A DNA stretch of 64,000 nt, from the NCBI GenBank assembly GCA_029783825.1, contig JAREIK010001333.1, forward strand, positions 521,090-585,089. The letters are read 5' to 3'. The DNA comes from Sapria himalayana (Eukaryota; Streptophyta; Magnoliopsida; Malpighiales; Rafflesiaceae). Within the stretch, counting starts at the first letter, position 1. Every line of letters begins with the position of its first letter. Below, one piece after another: positions 48,601-59,291 of this stretch. The position numbers and the translations under genes are program-made. Below the pieces are notes generated by a model. That model did no database searches, was not told the origin of the DNA, and saw only the letters and a program-made list of their open reading frames with translations.

Positions 48601-49010
48601 TAATCTAAACAATCCACTTGATTTTGATTACAAGTTCATAATCATCCAAATAAAATTTCCAATCATTATCTTCGAAGTATACACGAGGTCCCCTAAGAGA
48701 GGTTAAAATGTATAATGGTTACTCTGTGAATGATTTTATATTTTTTTCTAAATCATAAGGTAGCTACCGGGCAACAGATAATACAGAGGTATGCATTAAA
48801 GGATCAGTATACAATAAAATCGAATATGACTATTACGGGATTCTTGACGAAGTGATCGAGTTAGAATTTGAACTCCTCCCGGTTAAAAAAACTATGTTAT
48901 TCAAATGTGAATGGTTCGATCCAACACCACATGTTGGTATTATTTCCATCCTCGATATAAACTTGTCGATGTGCACGATAAAAAATAATTCAATAAGTAT
49001 GAATCTTTTG
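45650..49010 (+). pseudogene. CACTA-B TNP2-type transposase, broken
   Basis: N-terminal block at about 45,680-46,140: DREWMYNGRIVN, then FVVDYYVWIYHGEK and NEEPNAEVKNFYDMIRAGD. Catalytic region at about 46,430-47,060: LKVSYKIMHYFPITLRLQRL, CYPSDAPAWKYFDGYFPDF, VVVTPYNLPPEFCIK and YCMEDSDAFRL. Further parts at 47,195-47,520: RSVLWDFSYWREYLLRHNLD and IIHIEKNMFDNIFN. DUF4218-like block at 47,540-48,160: FPPSFFHSMEYLPMHLAYKA and VEGSISIGYIMDD. A DUF4216-like piece follows at about 48,760-48,950: TGQQIIQRYALKDQ-like order, with FKCEWFDPTP. Several stops and at least three frame changes occur. It encodes the same set of blocks as CACTA-A but is a different family at the ends. Confidence 0.88.
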
Positions 49011-49439
49011 TCTTAGCATTACAAGTATCACAAGTTTATTATTGTGAATAACCGGGTCAATCTGGTCCTAGAAAGAATTGGAAAGCTGTGTGCAATATAA
49101 AAGCAATGGCTCAAATTGACATTCTCACCTCACCAAGTACTGATTTCATTGAACTATCTTTTCAAAATGATAACAATGATGTGATAATCGAAGTTGTGGT
49201 GGAGAAGAAGACATTCTTTTAGTCGCATCTTTTGAGATGGATACAAGTGGCGATGTATATGTTGATGAAAATTTAATTAATTATGAGGAAGAAATGAGTG
49301 ATGAAGAGAAGTTTGAAAATGATGTTACTACATCTAAAGAAGAAGATCCAAATTTGGATGATTCTGATGAGAATGAGTAGACAGTGAGTTTTAAATTATT
49401 TTAATTGTTAATTATTTTTGTTTATTTTTATTGTCTAAT

Positions 49440-51230
49440 ATATTTTTTACAGGTATGGCACGTGGACAAGGTAGAGGCAGCACATTGCAAGGTCGTACGA
49501 GTTATGGTATAGGCAACATGGCCTCATGTATGCCCAAAACTGGTAGACGTTCATGGGTAGATGAGACGCCACATCAGACAAAAAAGGTTGTGAAATACCT
49601 CAGCAGTAGCATTTGCTGACTGATCCACATAATGATCTTGAGATTTTGATGAATGATCAAGAGACGTGAGAGGGAGAGGATGGAGATGTTGGAAAGTCTT
49701 TCTCATAGCACCCTACAGATGAGACTCTTCATATTACTTATTTTGATCCAACAATTGATAATCCGTATGATATAAAACTTAACAAATTATTTATCAATTT
49801 ATTAATTTATTTCTTACTTGCTAATAAATTTTTTATTACAGGACGAAGTTAGAGCTATATGGTTTCATTTCTAGTGGTTTGAGGATAATTTTCAGGAAGT
49901 CCTTTAAACCTAATGGATATAATTGAAAGTCAATCACACATAGAGACTAATAGATGATTTGAAAAAAATTTAAAGTAAATATTACTACCTATAGATTTTT
50001 ACATCTTTTATTTATTCTTTTGTTCACTGATTAAAAATTATTTATTTATAATTACAGAAAGTTTACAGGTGGACACAGCCAAAGGAGTCAGTCAAAAGTG
50101 TGTTCTACATACATGCTTCCTGTCGGTATAAAGACATCATCTATGAGATCAAAGATAAATGGCTGAATAAGAAATAAAAAAATTCAAGTATCTTGGATCA
50201 TGTTTTCAAGGAGTGGCAGAGCAAATGGGAAGACCCAGATTATAGGAAAAGGTGTGATAAACAGAGCAGCAATCGCCGCTCAGAGTGGGTTGGGGAGGGT
50301 AGTGGCATGTCTACACACACTTGTGGATCTCACTCTATGTGTGAGCATGAACGAGCATTGATATTATTTCTAATTTATACTTTTTATGTTTATTACACTG
50401 TGAATTGTGTTCAATTATGCCTAAATTTCATTTCTCATAAAAAATTTTTTTTCAATATAATTAACGTATGTATTGTGTGTAATTATAGACACGCAAGGAG
50501 GGTAAGGAGCCCAGTACTCCTTGCTTATTCAGATACACACACATGAAGGCTCATGTTGATCAGATTTTCATTAATCAGAGATCTCGTTTAGCAAATATTA
50601 GTTTAAATTAAAAAATTAATTTTTTTTTTGTTTGAATATAAATTGAAATACTTTTCGTATATTTTTATTAGGTGAGATATGAGGAAATGTTAGCTGCTGT
50701 GACTCAAGTATATTCACAGTCTATTTCAGGTTCATGTTATGGTGTAACAGGTAGTTCTCATTCATCAGCTCCACCAGTTGATACGAATCAGATTTAGTAT
50801 GCAGCTATTGATGGCAAGAAGAAGATGCCCGTTTATGGTGTTGGTTCGTCGACATTATCATTCTACTCGCATAGATGACCAGACTATGAAGCTGAATTTT
50901 TAGGACTAGTTTTGATTTTGTTCTCGAAAATGGAGGAATTTCAGGATGCGATGTGAAATTCAATACAGTTTCAGTTGGCCGATACCGAGCGACGCATGAT
51001 CGACTATGAGGATGATAGGGATGAGTTGCGTATGCATTTTGACTAGCTTATAAAGAAGATTTAGGAAGGAGGACTGTAGTTCAACCCTGATTATCTACCT
51101 CGGATTGTTCGGCATAATGCTCCAGCTACTGCATCTACTCCATCACCTACAAGAAACCTACAGGAACTACCTTAGGATTAGCAGCAGCAGACAGCTCTAT
51201 CCCAATATCCGACATCTCAATGTGTAGACC
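49440..51230 (+). pseudogene. CACTA-B second ORF, Ptta/En/Spm-type, broken
   Basis: Starts near 49,454 with MARGQGRGSTLQGRTSYG, a basic GRG N-terminus like the one in CACTA-A. After intron-like gaps come KVYRWTQPKESVKSVFY, FKEWQSKWEDPDYRKRCDKQ, then SSNRRSEWVGEGSG and THTCGSHSM, the Ptta/En/Spm core with its G-E-G-S-G and G-S-x-S motifs. VRYEEMLAAVTQVYSQS follows at 50,673. Stops separate the blocks. The protein family is thought to help recognise subterminal repeats. Confidence 0.75.
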
Positions 51231-52253
51231 AGAAACGTCTCAACATAATGATTATGAAACTAGGTTGGATGATTGAGTGTATTACACATTTTTTTTCAAT
51301 GCCTTAAACATTGATTTTGGATTTTATTTTTTTATTTTATCTTGATGTTTTTAATATATATATGCAATATATATAATTGTTTTCTAGAATTAATTGGATT
51401 TTTATTTTGTTATTTTATCTGTAAATGTTTATGCAACTACATCAAAATTGGAAGCAAATTGGATATTTTTTTTGTGTTCTCTACTAGTTTCTATAGCAAC
51501 TACAAAAAAAAATTTTGGTTCGTAATTACCGATTGAATTGCTACCAAAACCGACCAAAATTTTATAATATTAATGGTCTGTAAAAAGTCACCAAATGGTC
51601 GGTAATTCTTTTGGAGATTAATTACCGACCAATGATTTTGAAAGATTTTAGTCGGTTTTTTGTGGTAATTTTTTAGATTATTATCGATAATTTTGTGGCA
51701 AATTTCCGACTAAATACTTTTGGTCGGAAAATAGTTGGAATATAGTCGAAAAATTTTTGTTGGTAAATTATCTGTAAATTGTCGATAATTGCCGACCATT
51801 TGGAGACTATTTATCGACCTAATATTTTGGGTCAGAAAATGGTCAAAATATCATTGGATATTGGTTGTCGGTAATTAGTCTCAAAAATTGTCGGTAATAA
51901 TACGACCAAGTACTTTTTGTCGAAAAATGGTCAGAACCTAGTTGGTAATTATTTGTCGGTGAATAATATGTAATTGGTCATTATTTACCGATCATTTAGA
52001 CACCATGTACCGATCTTATTTATTTGGTCGGAAAATTGTTGATATATAGTCGTTAAATGTTTGTCGGCATATGATTGGTAAATGATCGGTAATTTACCCA
52101 CCGATTGATTTTTTGTCGGTAAAAAATTTAGCCACCAGCAAAATTATTACCAATGATTTTGGTCGGTAAATGGTCGCTATTTGGTTTGCCGACCAAAAAA
52201 CATGGAACTAGTGACCAAAAAATTAGTCGGTAATTCCATGAATTTTAGTAGTA
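51231..52253. repeat. CACTA-B 3' trailer and subterminal repeats
   Basis: From about 51,520 the sequence is dominated by GTCGGTAAT, GACCAAAAT and similar words, ending at GTAGTA. No gene. Confidence 0.85.
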
Positions 52254-52256
52254 TTC

Positions 52257-55200
52257 TCTTAAGTTTGTCATATCAAATTGACTAGAAAACTAGATTTTAA
52301 CCAAAGATAATAAATTCACATCATTACCAATGACTATATGTCATCAACATATAATATAAAGAATATCACTATGCTACTACTCTGCTTCATAAACACACAA
52401 TATTTATCTAGACATTGATCAAAATCATAAGATTTAATGACTTGATCAAAACAAGTATTCCAATATCTATATGCTTATTTCAGTCCATATATAAATTTTT
52501 AAAATTTACACAATTTATGCTCTTGCTTATTTTATATGACACCATTAGGTCGTATCATATAGTTATATTTTTCCAGATGTCCATTCAAGAATATAGTTTT
52601 TATATTCATCTGCTAAATTTCAAAGTCATAATTAATTACAATGAACAAGAGAATCTAGATTGACATCAGCATAATTTTTTGTGAAAATCTTTTTCATAAT
52701 TAATTTTTTCTTTCTGGGTTAAACCTTTTACAACAAACATAATCTTATAAGTCTAAGTGTTAACATTTGTTCCTCCTTTTTTTCTTATAGATTCACCTGT
52801 TCTTGATGGACTTTATCTCTTTAGGTAGTTTTAGATCCCATATATGATTGGAATGCATGGATTATATCTCTGATTTCACAACCTTTTATCAATGTTTTGT
52901 ATCTTTATCTTTCAATGCTTTGTTATAATTTATGGGATCAGTATCTAACTTATCAAGGATTCTATTATAAGACTCACAAGAGTATATACCCTATATGTTG
53001 ATGAATAATTCTCTCACTACAATGAGATATTCTTTTTGGTTGTATACTTTTAGTAACACACTATATAGATATTAATCCTTGTGAATCATTATGATCATTA
53101 AATTCTAGTTATGCAACTGACATATCAATAATAGGTTCTTAATGTTCAATATCAACATCATCATCAATAGTCCTCCCATTACGATGAGGCTATGAGATAA
53201 CTAGAATGAATCTCATGGTATTTCTTTTTGTATTATTGGTATTAAATAAGTTTGGATTGATTTATAACATCTCAAATCTTTTAAAACAATCTTACTTCTG
53301 AGCTTATAGTTTGTTATATAATCTTCTTCTAAGAATCATGCTTTGATATTAATAATGACATTATGATCCTTTGGACTATAAAACAAAATATATTTAGTTC
53401 CTTTAAAGTATCCCATGAAGAAACAAATATGTATTCTTGGTTCTAACTTATTTGTTTTCTCTTTTAATATATGTGTTGGACAACCCCACAAATGAATATG
53501 TTTCAGACTAGATTTACATTCAATCCACAATTCAGTTAGAATAGTATGAGTTGACTTAGATGGAACTGAGTTTATAATATTAGTTGTTGTTTCTGACATA
53601 TGTTCATAGAAGAAATTAGACATGTCTAATTTCATTGATCTTACCATGTCCAAAAGAGTCTTATTCCTTTTTTTTGCCACACTATTCTACCATGGAATAT
53701 CAGCTACATACAATTGAGATATATTCTCATGATCTAATAAGTAGTCTTTAATCTCTTCCAAGAGGTACTCACTACAATGATCAAATCATTGTGTCTTAAG
53801 ATATTTATTAAGATAATTTTTTGTTTCTACCCAATACTCTTTATATTTCTCAAAAATTTTGGATTTTCGTCATATTAAATAAATGTGTCTGTATCTTGAG
53901 TAATCAATAATAATTGTGACAAATTATTCAAACTCATATTTTGCTTAGATAGTTATGGGTCCACACTGACCAGAATGAACTAGCGTCAGTTGTTCTTTGA
54001 CTATATTACCCTTGGTCTAAAAAAGATGTTTTGTAATTTTTTCCTCCCGAGAAGGATTCATAGGCTGGAAGTAATTCTACTTTCAATGAATCCAAAGGTC
54101 TGTCTTCAACAAGACTGGATATCTATTTTAGATTTATATGACTCAGGTGCAAGTGTCAGAGTTAAGTCTGATTCATTCGAGAATATTATTTTTTCTTACA
54201 TAGTAAGACCTTTATATTATTGAATTCGGACCATTGTAGTGATGGAGAGATATGATTAATAATATAAAGATTATCTTTTATTATATTAGAACATATACAT
54301 TTTTTATTCAAATAGATTATTACATAATTATTGAATAAAAAAGAGTATCTTTCTTAAACCAAACTAAATACAGAAATCAATTTTTTTCTGATGGAAGAAA
54401 AATAAAAATAATCTTTCAAAATCAAATAAAAATATCTCTCAAACTGAATATAATAATGTCTCATTGTAATTGGCAGAACCATTGTAATATTGTCGATATG
54501 AAGATTAGTCTAACCATCACTTAATTGTGTGGCTTCTTAGAACCACTACAAAGAATTATAAATATGACTAGTGGCTCATATATATACGCACCTGGTGTCG
54601 GTAGATACTACCACTAGATATATCATAACTACTAGTAAATGAGATTTATTTTGATTGTTTACTTTGGTGAGATAAATTAGATATTGCTTTTTCCAGTAAT
54701 CTGACTGCTTGTAATGGAAATATTTATCCTTAGATTTTTTTTTTCTCCCACTTGTAACTTAGGAGCTGACTATGAAATATGAGCATCTTTCTAAAATTTC
54801 TCAATTATCTTTTCTTTTGCTTTAAAAAAAGTCTTTTCATCTATACGTACTAGAAATACTTTTCTGATGATACTCTCATCCAAAACCAATTCTTTAATTA
54901 ATTATGCTAGTGACCAATTAAGTTTGTTCATATTATAGTTTAGGCAGAATTGCCTATAGAAATTTGGCAACAAGTGGAGAATAATATCAACTTTCGAATC
55001 CACATCAATCTCAGCTCAAAGGATCTCTAGTTCATTTAGAAGACCAATCATCTTCAAGACTTGATTCCTCACTATGATATTTTTAACTATTGTAGTATTC
55101 ATCAAATTTCTCATGGTTTTATGTCTGACAGAATGAATTTGAATCCCAAATATTTCTTTAAGATTAGACATCATATGAGACAAAATATAGCACATTAACA

Positions 55201-55690
55201 TCTCATCGGCTTTTACTCATTTCTCCTAAGGTTTTGTTTCTTATTTGGCTGGTCCTTCATGAAGTTTATCTGGGCAAAGATCCATGAGTACGAACTTGTA
55301 ATCCTTAGTAGTCAAAATAATATTGAGGTTTCTTTTCTAATCTATGTAATTGGTATCATCGAGTTTATTTTCTTTGAAAATAGTGGTGATTGGATTGAAA
55401 GTCATTTTTATTCCTTTAAAACTTGAAATTTTACAATGAGCCAGTTAACTTTAAATTCAGCTTCGAGTATTGGTTCTCTCTACTAATTCTTGAGTAAATT
55501 CATCATTGGTCTGATACACCATGAAAAGTATGCATTGATGGAAGGAAGTCTATTATTCATCATTTGTTCAGATATGTCAGCTCCTGTGAATCTTATTGTC
55601 CAAACACAAGTCACGCCAAACAAAATTTATTGATGACTATGCTTTGAATCCTATAATAAATAGCAGTGATTTAGATAGAAATGATATTAT
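52257..55690 (-). pseudogene. copia-2 gag, integrase and RT start, broken
   Basis: Right to left on the - strand: gag around 55,201-55,016 (MSNLKEIFGIQIHSVRHKT, VLKMIGLLNELEIL). Integrase core at about 53,950-53,690 (IIIDYSRYRHIYL, KEYWVE, LLEEIKDYL) joins 53,680-53,336 (MAKKRNKTLLDMVRSM, INSVPSKSTHTILTELW, HLWGCPTHIL, KLEPRIHICFFMGY). RT N-terminal part at 53,000-52,257 carries copia-like codon order up to the CACTA-B insertion point. Many stops. The gag-integrase-RT order confirms copia. Confidence 0.85.
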
Positions 55691-55908
55691 TATTTTCAAC
55701 TAAGTTTACATTATCACATAATTTTAAACTGACTATTCTTAAATGAATTCTTCAGATAGAGAAATGATTTATTTTAACAATCCATAGGGTTGTTTCATGG
55801 TGGTTTTATGCTAAATAGAACTACAAAACAGTCAGTCCGATAAGGAGGAGAAATAAAGAACATGCTAATTGATATTATTATTTATAGCTAAGTGTACATT
55901 TTTATTCA

Positions 55909-57130
55909 TGGGATTACTCTGTTATCACATACACACACACACACACACAATCTTTTTAATTTTTATATCACATCACGTTACATAAAAAACATGTTTCCTT
56001 ATTATCTTTATTTAAATCATATTAAAAATTCAATTTAAGTATTTTTATAAATAATCACTTAATTTAACCTCAATTTACATTAATTAACAAAATTAATTAA
56101 TGTAAGTTAACCAAATTAATTATCCCAATTTTATATATACGCATATTCTAAATAAATAAATTAAATATTTTAATTATAATTACTATTTTTCTTATGGTAC
56201 TGGATCAAGCTATCGAAGAGAATTTGGCACAAATAATATATCAGATTCTCAATGTGAATTATATGTATTAAAATTCATATTAATATAATTCATACCAATA
56301 TAGAATTATAATTATATTTCTTAATTTATTCTAAAATATTCATATTATTTGTTATTCAATACTTATTTTAACTACTCATGTTAAGATGATAGATATTTAT
56401 TAATTAAATTAAATTATTAACAATTCAATCCAATCAATCCTCTTATATATTACCTCGAGACATTACAATTATCTTGTTTGATATGTCGGATCAAAATTCA
56501 TCTTCATGATTAGGTCATTTTAAAATATGCAAGCATCCTCAATTGGGTATCATCAATATATTTTACAAGATATGAATTTTATCAATAATCATTATTTACC
56601 ATATAATTAATAAAATTATCCCACTTATGTAGTATACTGATTTGACTATAAATATTCCCTTTCGTGAGTTAAAATAATTATTAACATTTGTACTTGTTTA
56701 TTAATTATATCAAGACTTGGAGTAGTAATATTTATAATAACAAAATATGTATTTATTTTATAGGTCAGAATAAAATAATTACATCGCTTTGGGCTCATTC
56801 AATGCAAACAAGTATACTAGCATAAAAAATTAGAATTTTATTATTCATCATAATCAAGATAAAACTACTGAAAACTTGTATTATAATCTTACAAACAGTG
56901 TGTTCAATCCAATCTAGATTGTGAACAATAAAATTATATTCTACAAAAACTGATGATCTGATCTTCTATATGTAAGCTGAACTCTATGCATAGAATAAAA
57001 GACATGTTTTTTTTTTATTTTAAATATAATCTTAATTCATTACAATTTAAAAGAAAATAAAAATAAATCCAAATAATAATAAGAAAGAAAATCGATAAAG
57101 AATGATTTTCAGTATGAAATGATTCCGACA
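55909..57130 (-). repeat. copia-2 5' LTR
   Basis: Partner of 40,346-41,452; includes an (AC)n run at 55,929-55,949 that is absent from the other LTR. Right end at ...GATTCCGACA followed by TTTAT. The inner edge is uncertain by about 20 bp. Confidence 0.75.
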
Positions 57131-57135
57131 TTTAT

Positions 57136-57164
57136 AATGTCATATATATTAGTTCATAATGTTT

Positions 57165-57200
<36 letters not shown>

Positions 57201-57838
57201 TACATAAATTTTGTGGGATATTGGATTGGATTCGTAATTCCCAGGGGGCACGAGTTCAATTATATTCTCATCGACTACTCTAAATGTGGGGGATAGGAAT
57301 TCTTCTGCTCCCATCGAAGGGCTAGATGATTATAACATATAGTTAAAAAAATTATATTTAAATATAAAATATATATTATTAAAATGTATTATATATAAAT
57401 ATAATATATAAACATTTATGTGTGTGTGTAATATACTTAATGTATAAACACATTCTGTGAGTACACACACACACACACAATGTGTTTATATATACATGTT
57501 GTATATATAAATGAATATATTATACATGCATGATATATATATATATATATTTATTTATTTATTTATGTATATATGTATGTGTGTGTGTGTGATATACATT
57601 ATGTATAAAAACATTACGTGAGTACACACACACAATGTATATATAAATATTTATATAAAACAAGCATTGATATATATATGTGTGTGTGTGTAATATACAT
57701 ATTGTATAAACACGTAGTGTGTGTGTGACATTTATAAAGTGTGTGTGTGTGTGACATTTATAAAGTGTGTGTGTGTGTGTGTGTGTGTGTGTAGTTAATA
57801 CTATATAAATGTGTCTAGATTTTATATATACATACATA

Positions 57839-57870
<32 letters not shown>

Positions 57871-58928
57871 TATCAATTTGATATTATGAACTCATTGTAA
57901 AAGGGTTGTATTCAAGTTGGCCTTCAACCCAAACCCTAACCTGAATTTCAACTCTACCCAAATTGTCTAATTTGTAAAAAAAAAAAATATTTAATGTTAT
58001 ATAAAAATAAACCAATACTTTGAAAGCTAATTTAAATTATTGACAGCCAAAGGCCAAAATATTTAAATAATATAAAATAAAAAGAAAATAAATATATTTT
58101 AGCTTTGGTTCCTGCCAAACCAAACCCAAATTTGTCTCAAGTTGGCTGTTGGCTTTAGGTTATTCATGTTAATCCAACTAGAGTTGCAGCCTTAATATAA
58201 AAATTTATATATAATATATATTTAAAAAAATTATTTATTAAATATGTTTAAAAAAATTATTTATTAAATATGTTTATAAATATTTATAAATTGACATACA
58301 CAATATCATTAATACATACATACATATGTATATATATGATGTTTATATGTTATGATATGTATACATATATTTTTATATCATAATATGTATAGTAATATAC
58401 ATATTGTATATCTTGATATAAAGTTTTTTTTATAAAATATATTTTTAATTATTTTCACTATATTTTATTATTCTTTAAATGATGATGTGGATGTTTTTAA
58501 TTTTACGGTTATAATAGTCATTTTAGTAGATAGTGTGCAAAAATATAAATAATATTGGTTTTCTGTAATATTTTTTAAAACAAAAATCTATGATACTTAA
58601 ATAATAACTATTTTAGCTTTCGAAAAGAATAAAAATAATAAAATAAAATAATAAATAATAAATAATAATAAATAATAATAAATAATAAAACTATTTTAGC
58701 TTTTGAATTTTGAAATCAAATTTTTTTTTTTTGAAAATTTTGTGCCTACGCAACGGAATAATGAACTAAAAAGGCTCAAACCAAAACAAGAAAAACTCGA
58801 ACAAGTCAAATCCTCACCCCAATCCAATCCATTTTGGTAGATAAATATAAGAAAACTATAATTTCAAGTATGAATACATAATTGTCATCATTATTATACT
58901 TCAAAAAATTAAAAAGATAAAAAATTTT
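57136..58928. other. AT-rich microsatellite-rich DNA, no gene
   Basis: Contains CA/TG and TA tracts at about 57,164-57,200, 57,460-57,480, 57,576-57,592, 57,676-57,690, 57,717-57,792 and 57,848-57,870, and an AATAAT array at about 58,625-58,690. Frames here, such as the His/Thr/Cys/Val-rich one at 57,559-57,876, are repeat artefacts. Confidence 0.8.
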
Positions 58929-59200
58929 GGGAGAATTATGTTTTGGCACACTATTTAAAAATTAATTGAAAAAAAAAAACTCAAATTTTAATATTTAAAA
59001 AATATCACGTCAACTTCTTAACTAATTGTTATTTGGTGCACTATTTTATTTTAATACGAAATTGCCCTTAGTTAAAAAAACTAACTTAACTACTTTTGTG
59101 CCATTAAAACTCAATTAAAAAAACACAAATTTTAAAATTCAAACCCTAGCCGCGGCCCTCTCCTCCCTCTCTCCTCCCCACATCCCTCTAAAAACCCTAA
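58929..59200. mobile_element. Possible second MULE-family end
   Basis: GGGAGAATTATGTTTTGG (58,929-58,946) is identical to the tip of the MULE at 37,504. As there, an AT-rich stretch leads into CCCTAGCC and a GC- and pyrimidine-rich patch (59,145-59,190). No matching inverted end or 9-bp duplication was found to the right, so this is probably a half element. Confidence 0.45.
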
Positions 59201-59291
59201 AATTTTTCCTAATCTTAGAAGAATTATGCCTTGGAAGGCTAGAATTTGCACAAAGGAAGTGGTAAGCAAAGTTTCTGGACTAAAATTTTTA

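Larger units (their letters stand above)
42338..52253 (+). mobile_element. CACTA/En-Spm element B, 9.9 kb, both ends present
   Basis: Starts CACTACTACAAATTACG and ends GAATTTTAGTAGTA. The reverse complement of the end (TACTACTAAAATTC) matches the start apart from a C-to-T at the very tip. Flanks carry TTC on both sides (42,335-42,337 and 52,254-52,256), the 3-bp target duplication of CACTA elements. Subterminal zones at 42,360-43,160 and 51,520-52,230 are packed with ACCGACC or GGTCGGTAA words. Inside, on the + strand, are a leader (43.2-45.6 kb), a TNP2-type transposase (45.65-49.0 kb) and a second ORF (49.45-51.2 kb). All coding parts have stops. Confidence 0.93.
40346..57130 (-). mobile_element. 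Ty1/copia retrotransposon copia-2, split by CACTA-B
   Basis: Similar sequences of about 1.1-1.2 kb at about 40,346-41,452 and 55,909-57,130 form the LTRs. Both contain, for example, TTATTATCTTTATTTAAAT, TGAATAAATAAATTAAAT-like words, TAATAAAATTATCCCAC and a closing CAGTATxAAAT. Between them, minus-strand copia genes run right to left: gag (about 55,660-54,700), integrase (53,900-53,336), RT (53,000-52,257, resuming at 42,337) and RNase H (to about 41,460). Removing CACTA-B leaves about 6.9 kb, a normal length. TTTAT flanks both outer ends (40,341-40,345 and 57,131-57,135), a possible target duplication in AT-rich DNA. A degraded primer-site-like ACTCTGTTATCA at 55,917-55,928 would put the inner LTR edge about 20 bp further in. 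Confidence 0.85.

Noticed and set aside
57200..57320. GC-balanced block with a short - strand frame
   Set aside because: Looked SINE-like, but no A or B box pair and no recognisable protein could be supported.
57559..57876. His/Thr/Tyr-rich frame on the - strand
   Set aside because: Made of CA and TA microsatellites without any domain.
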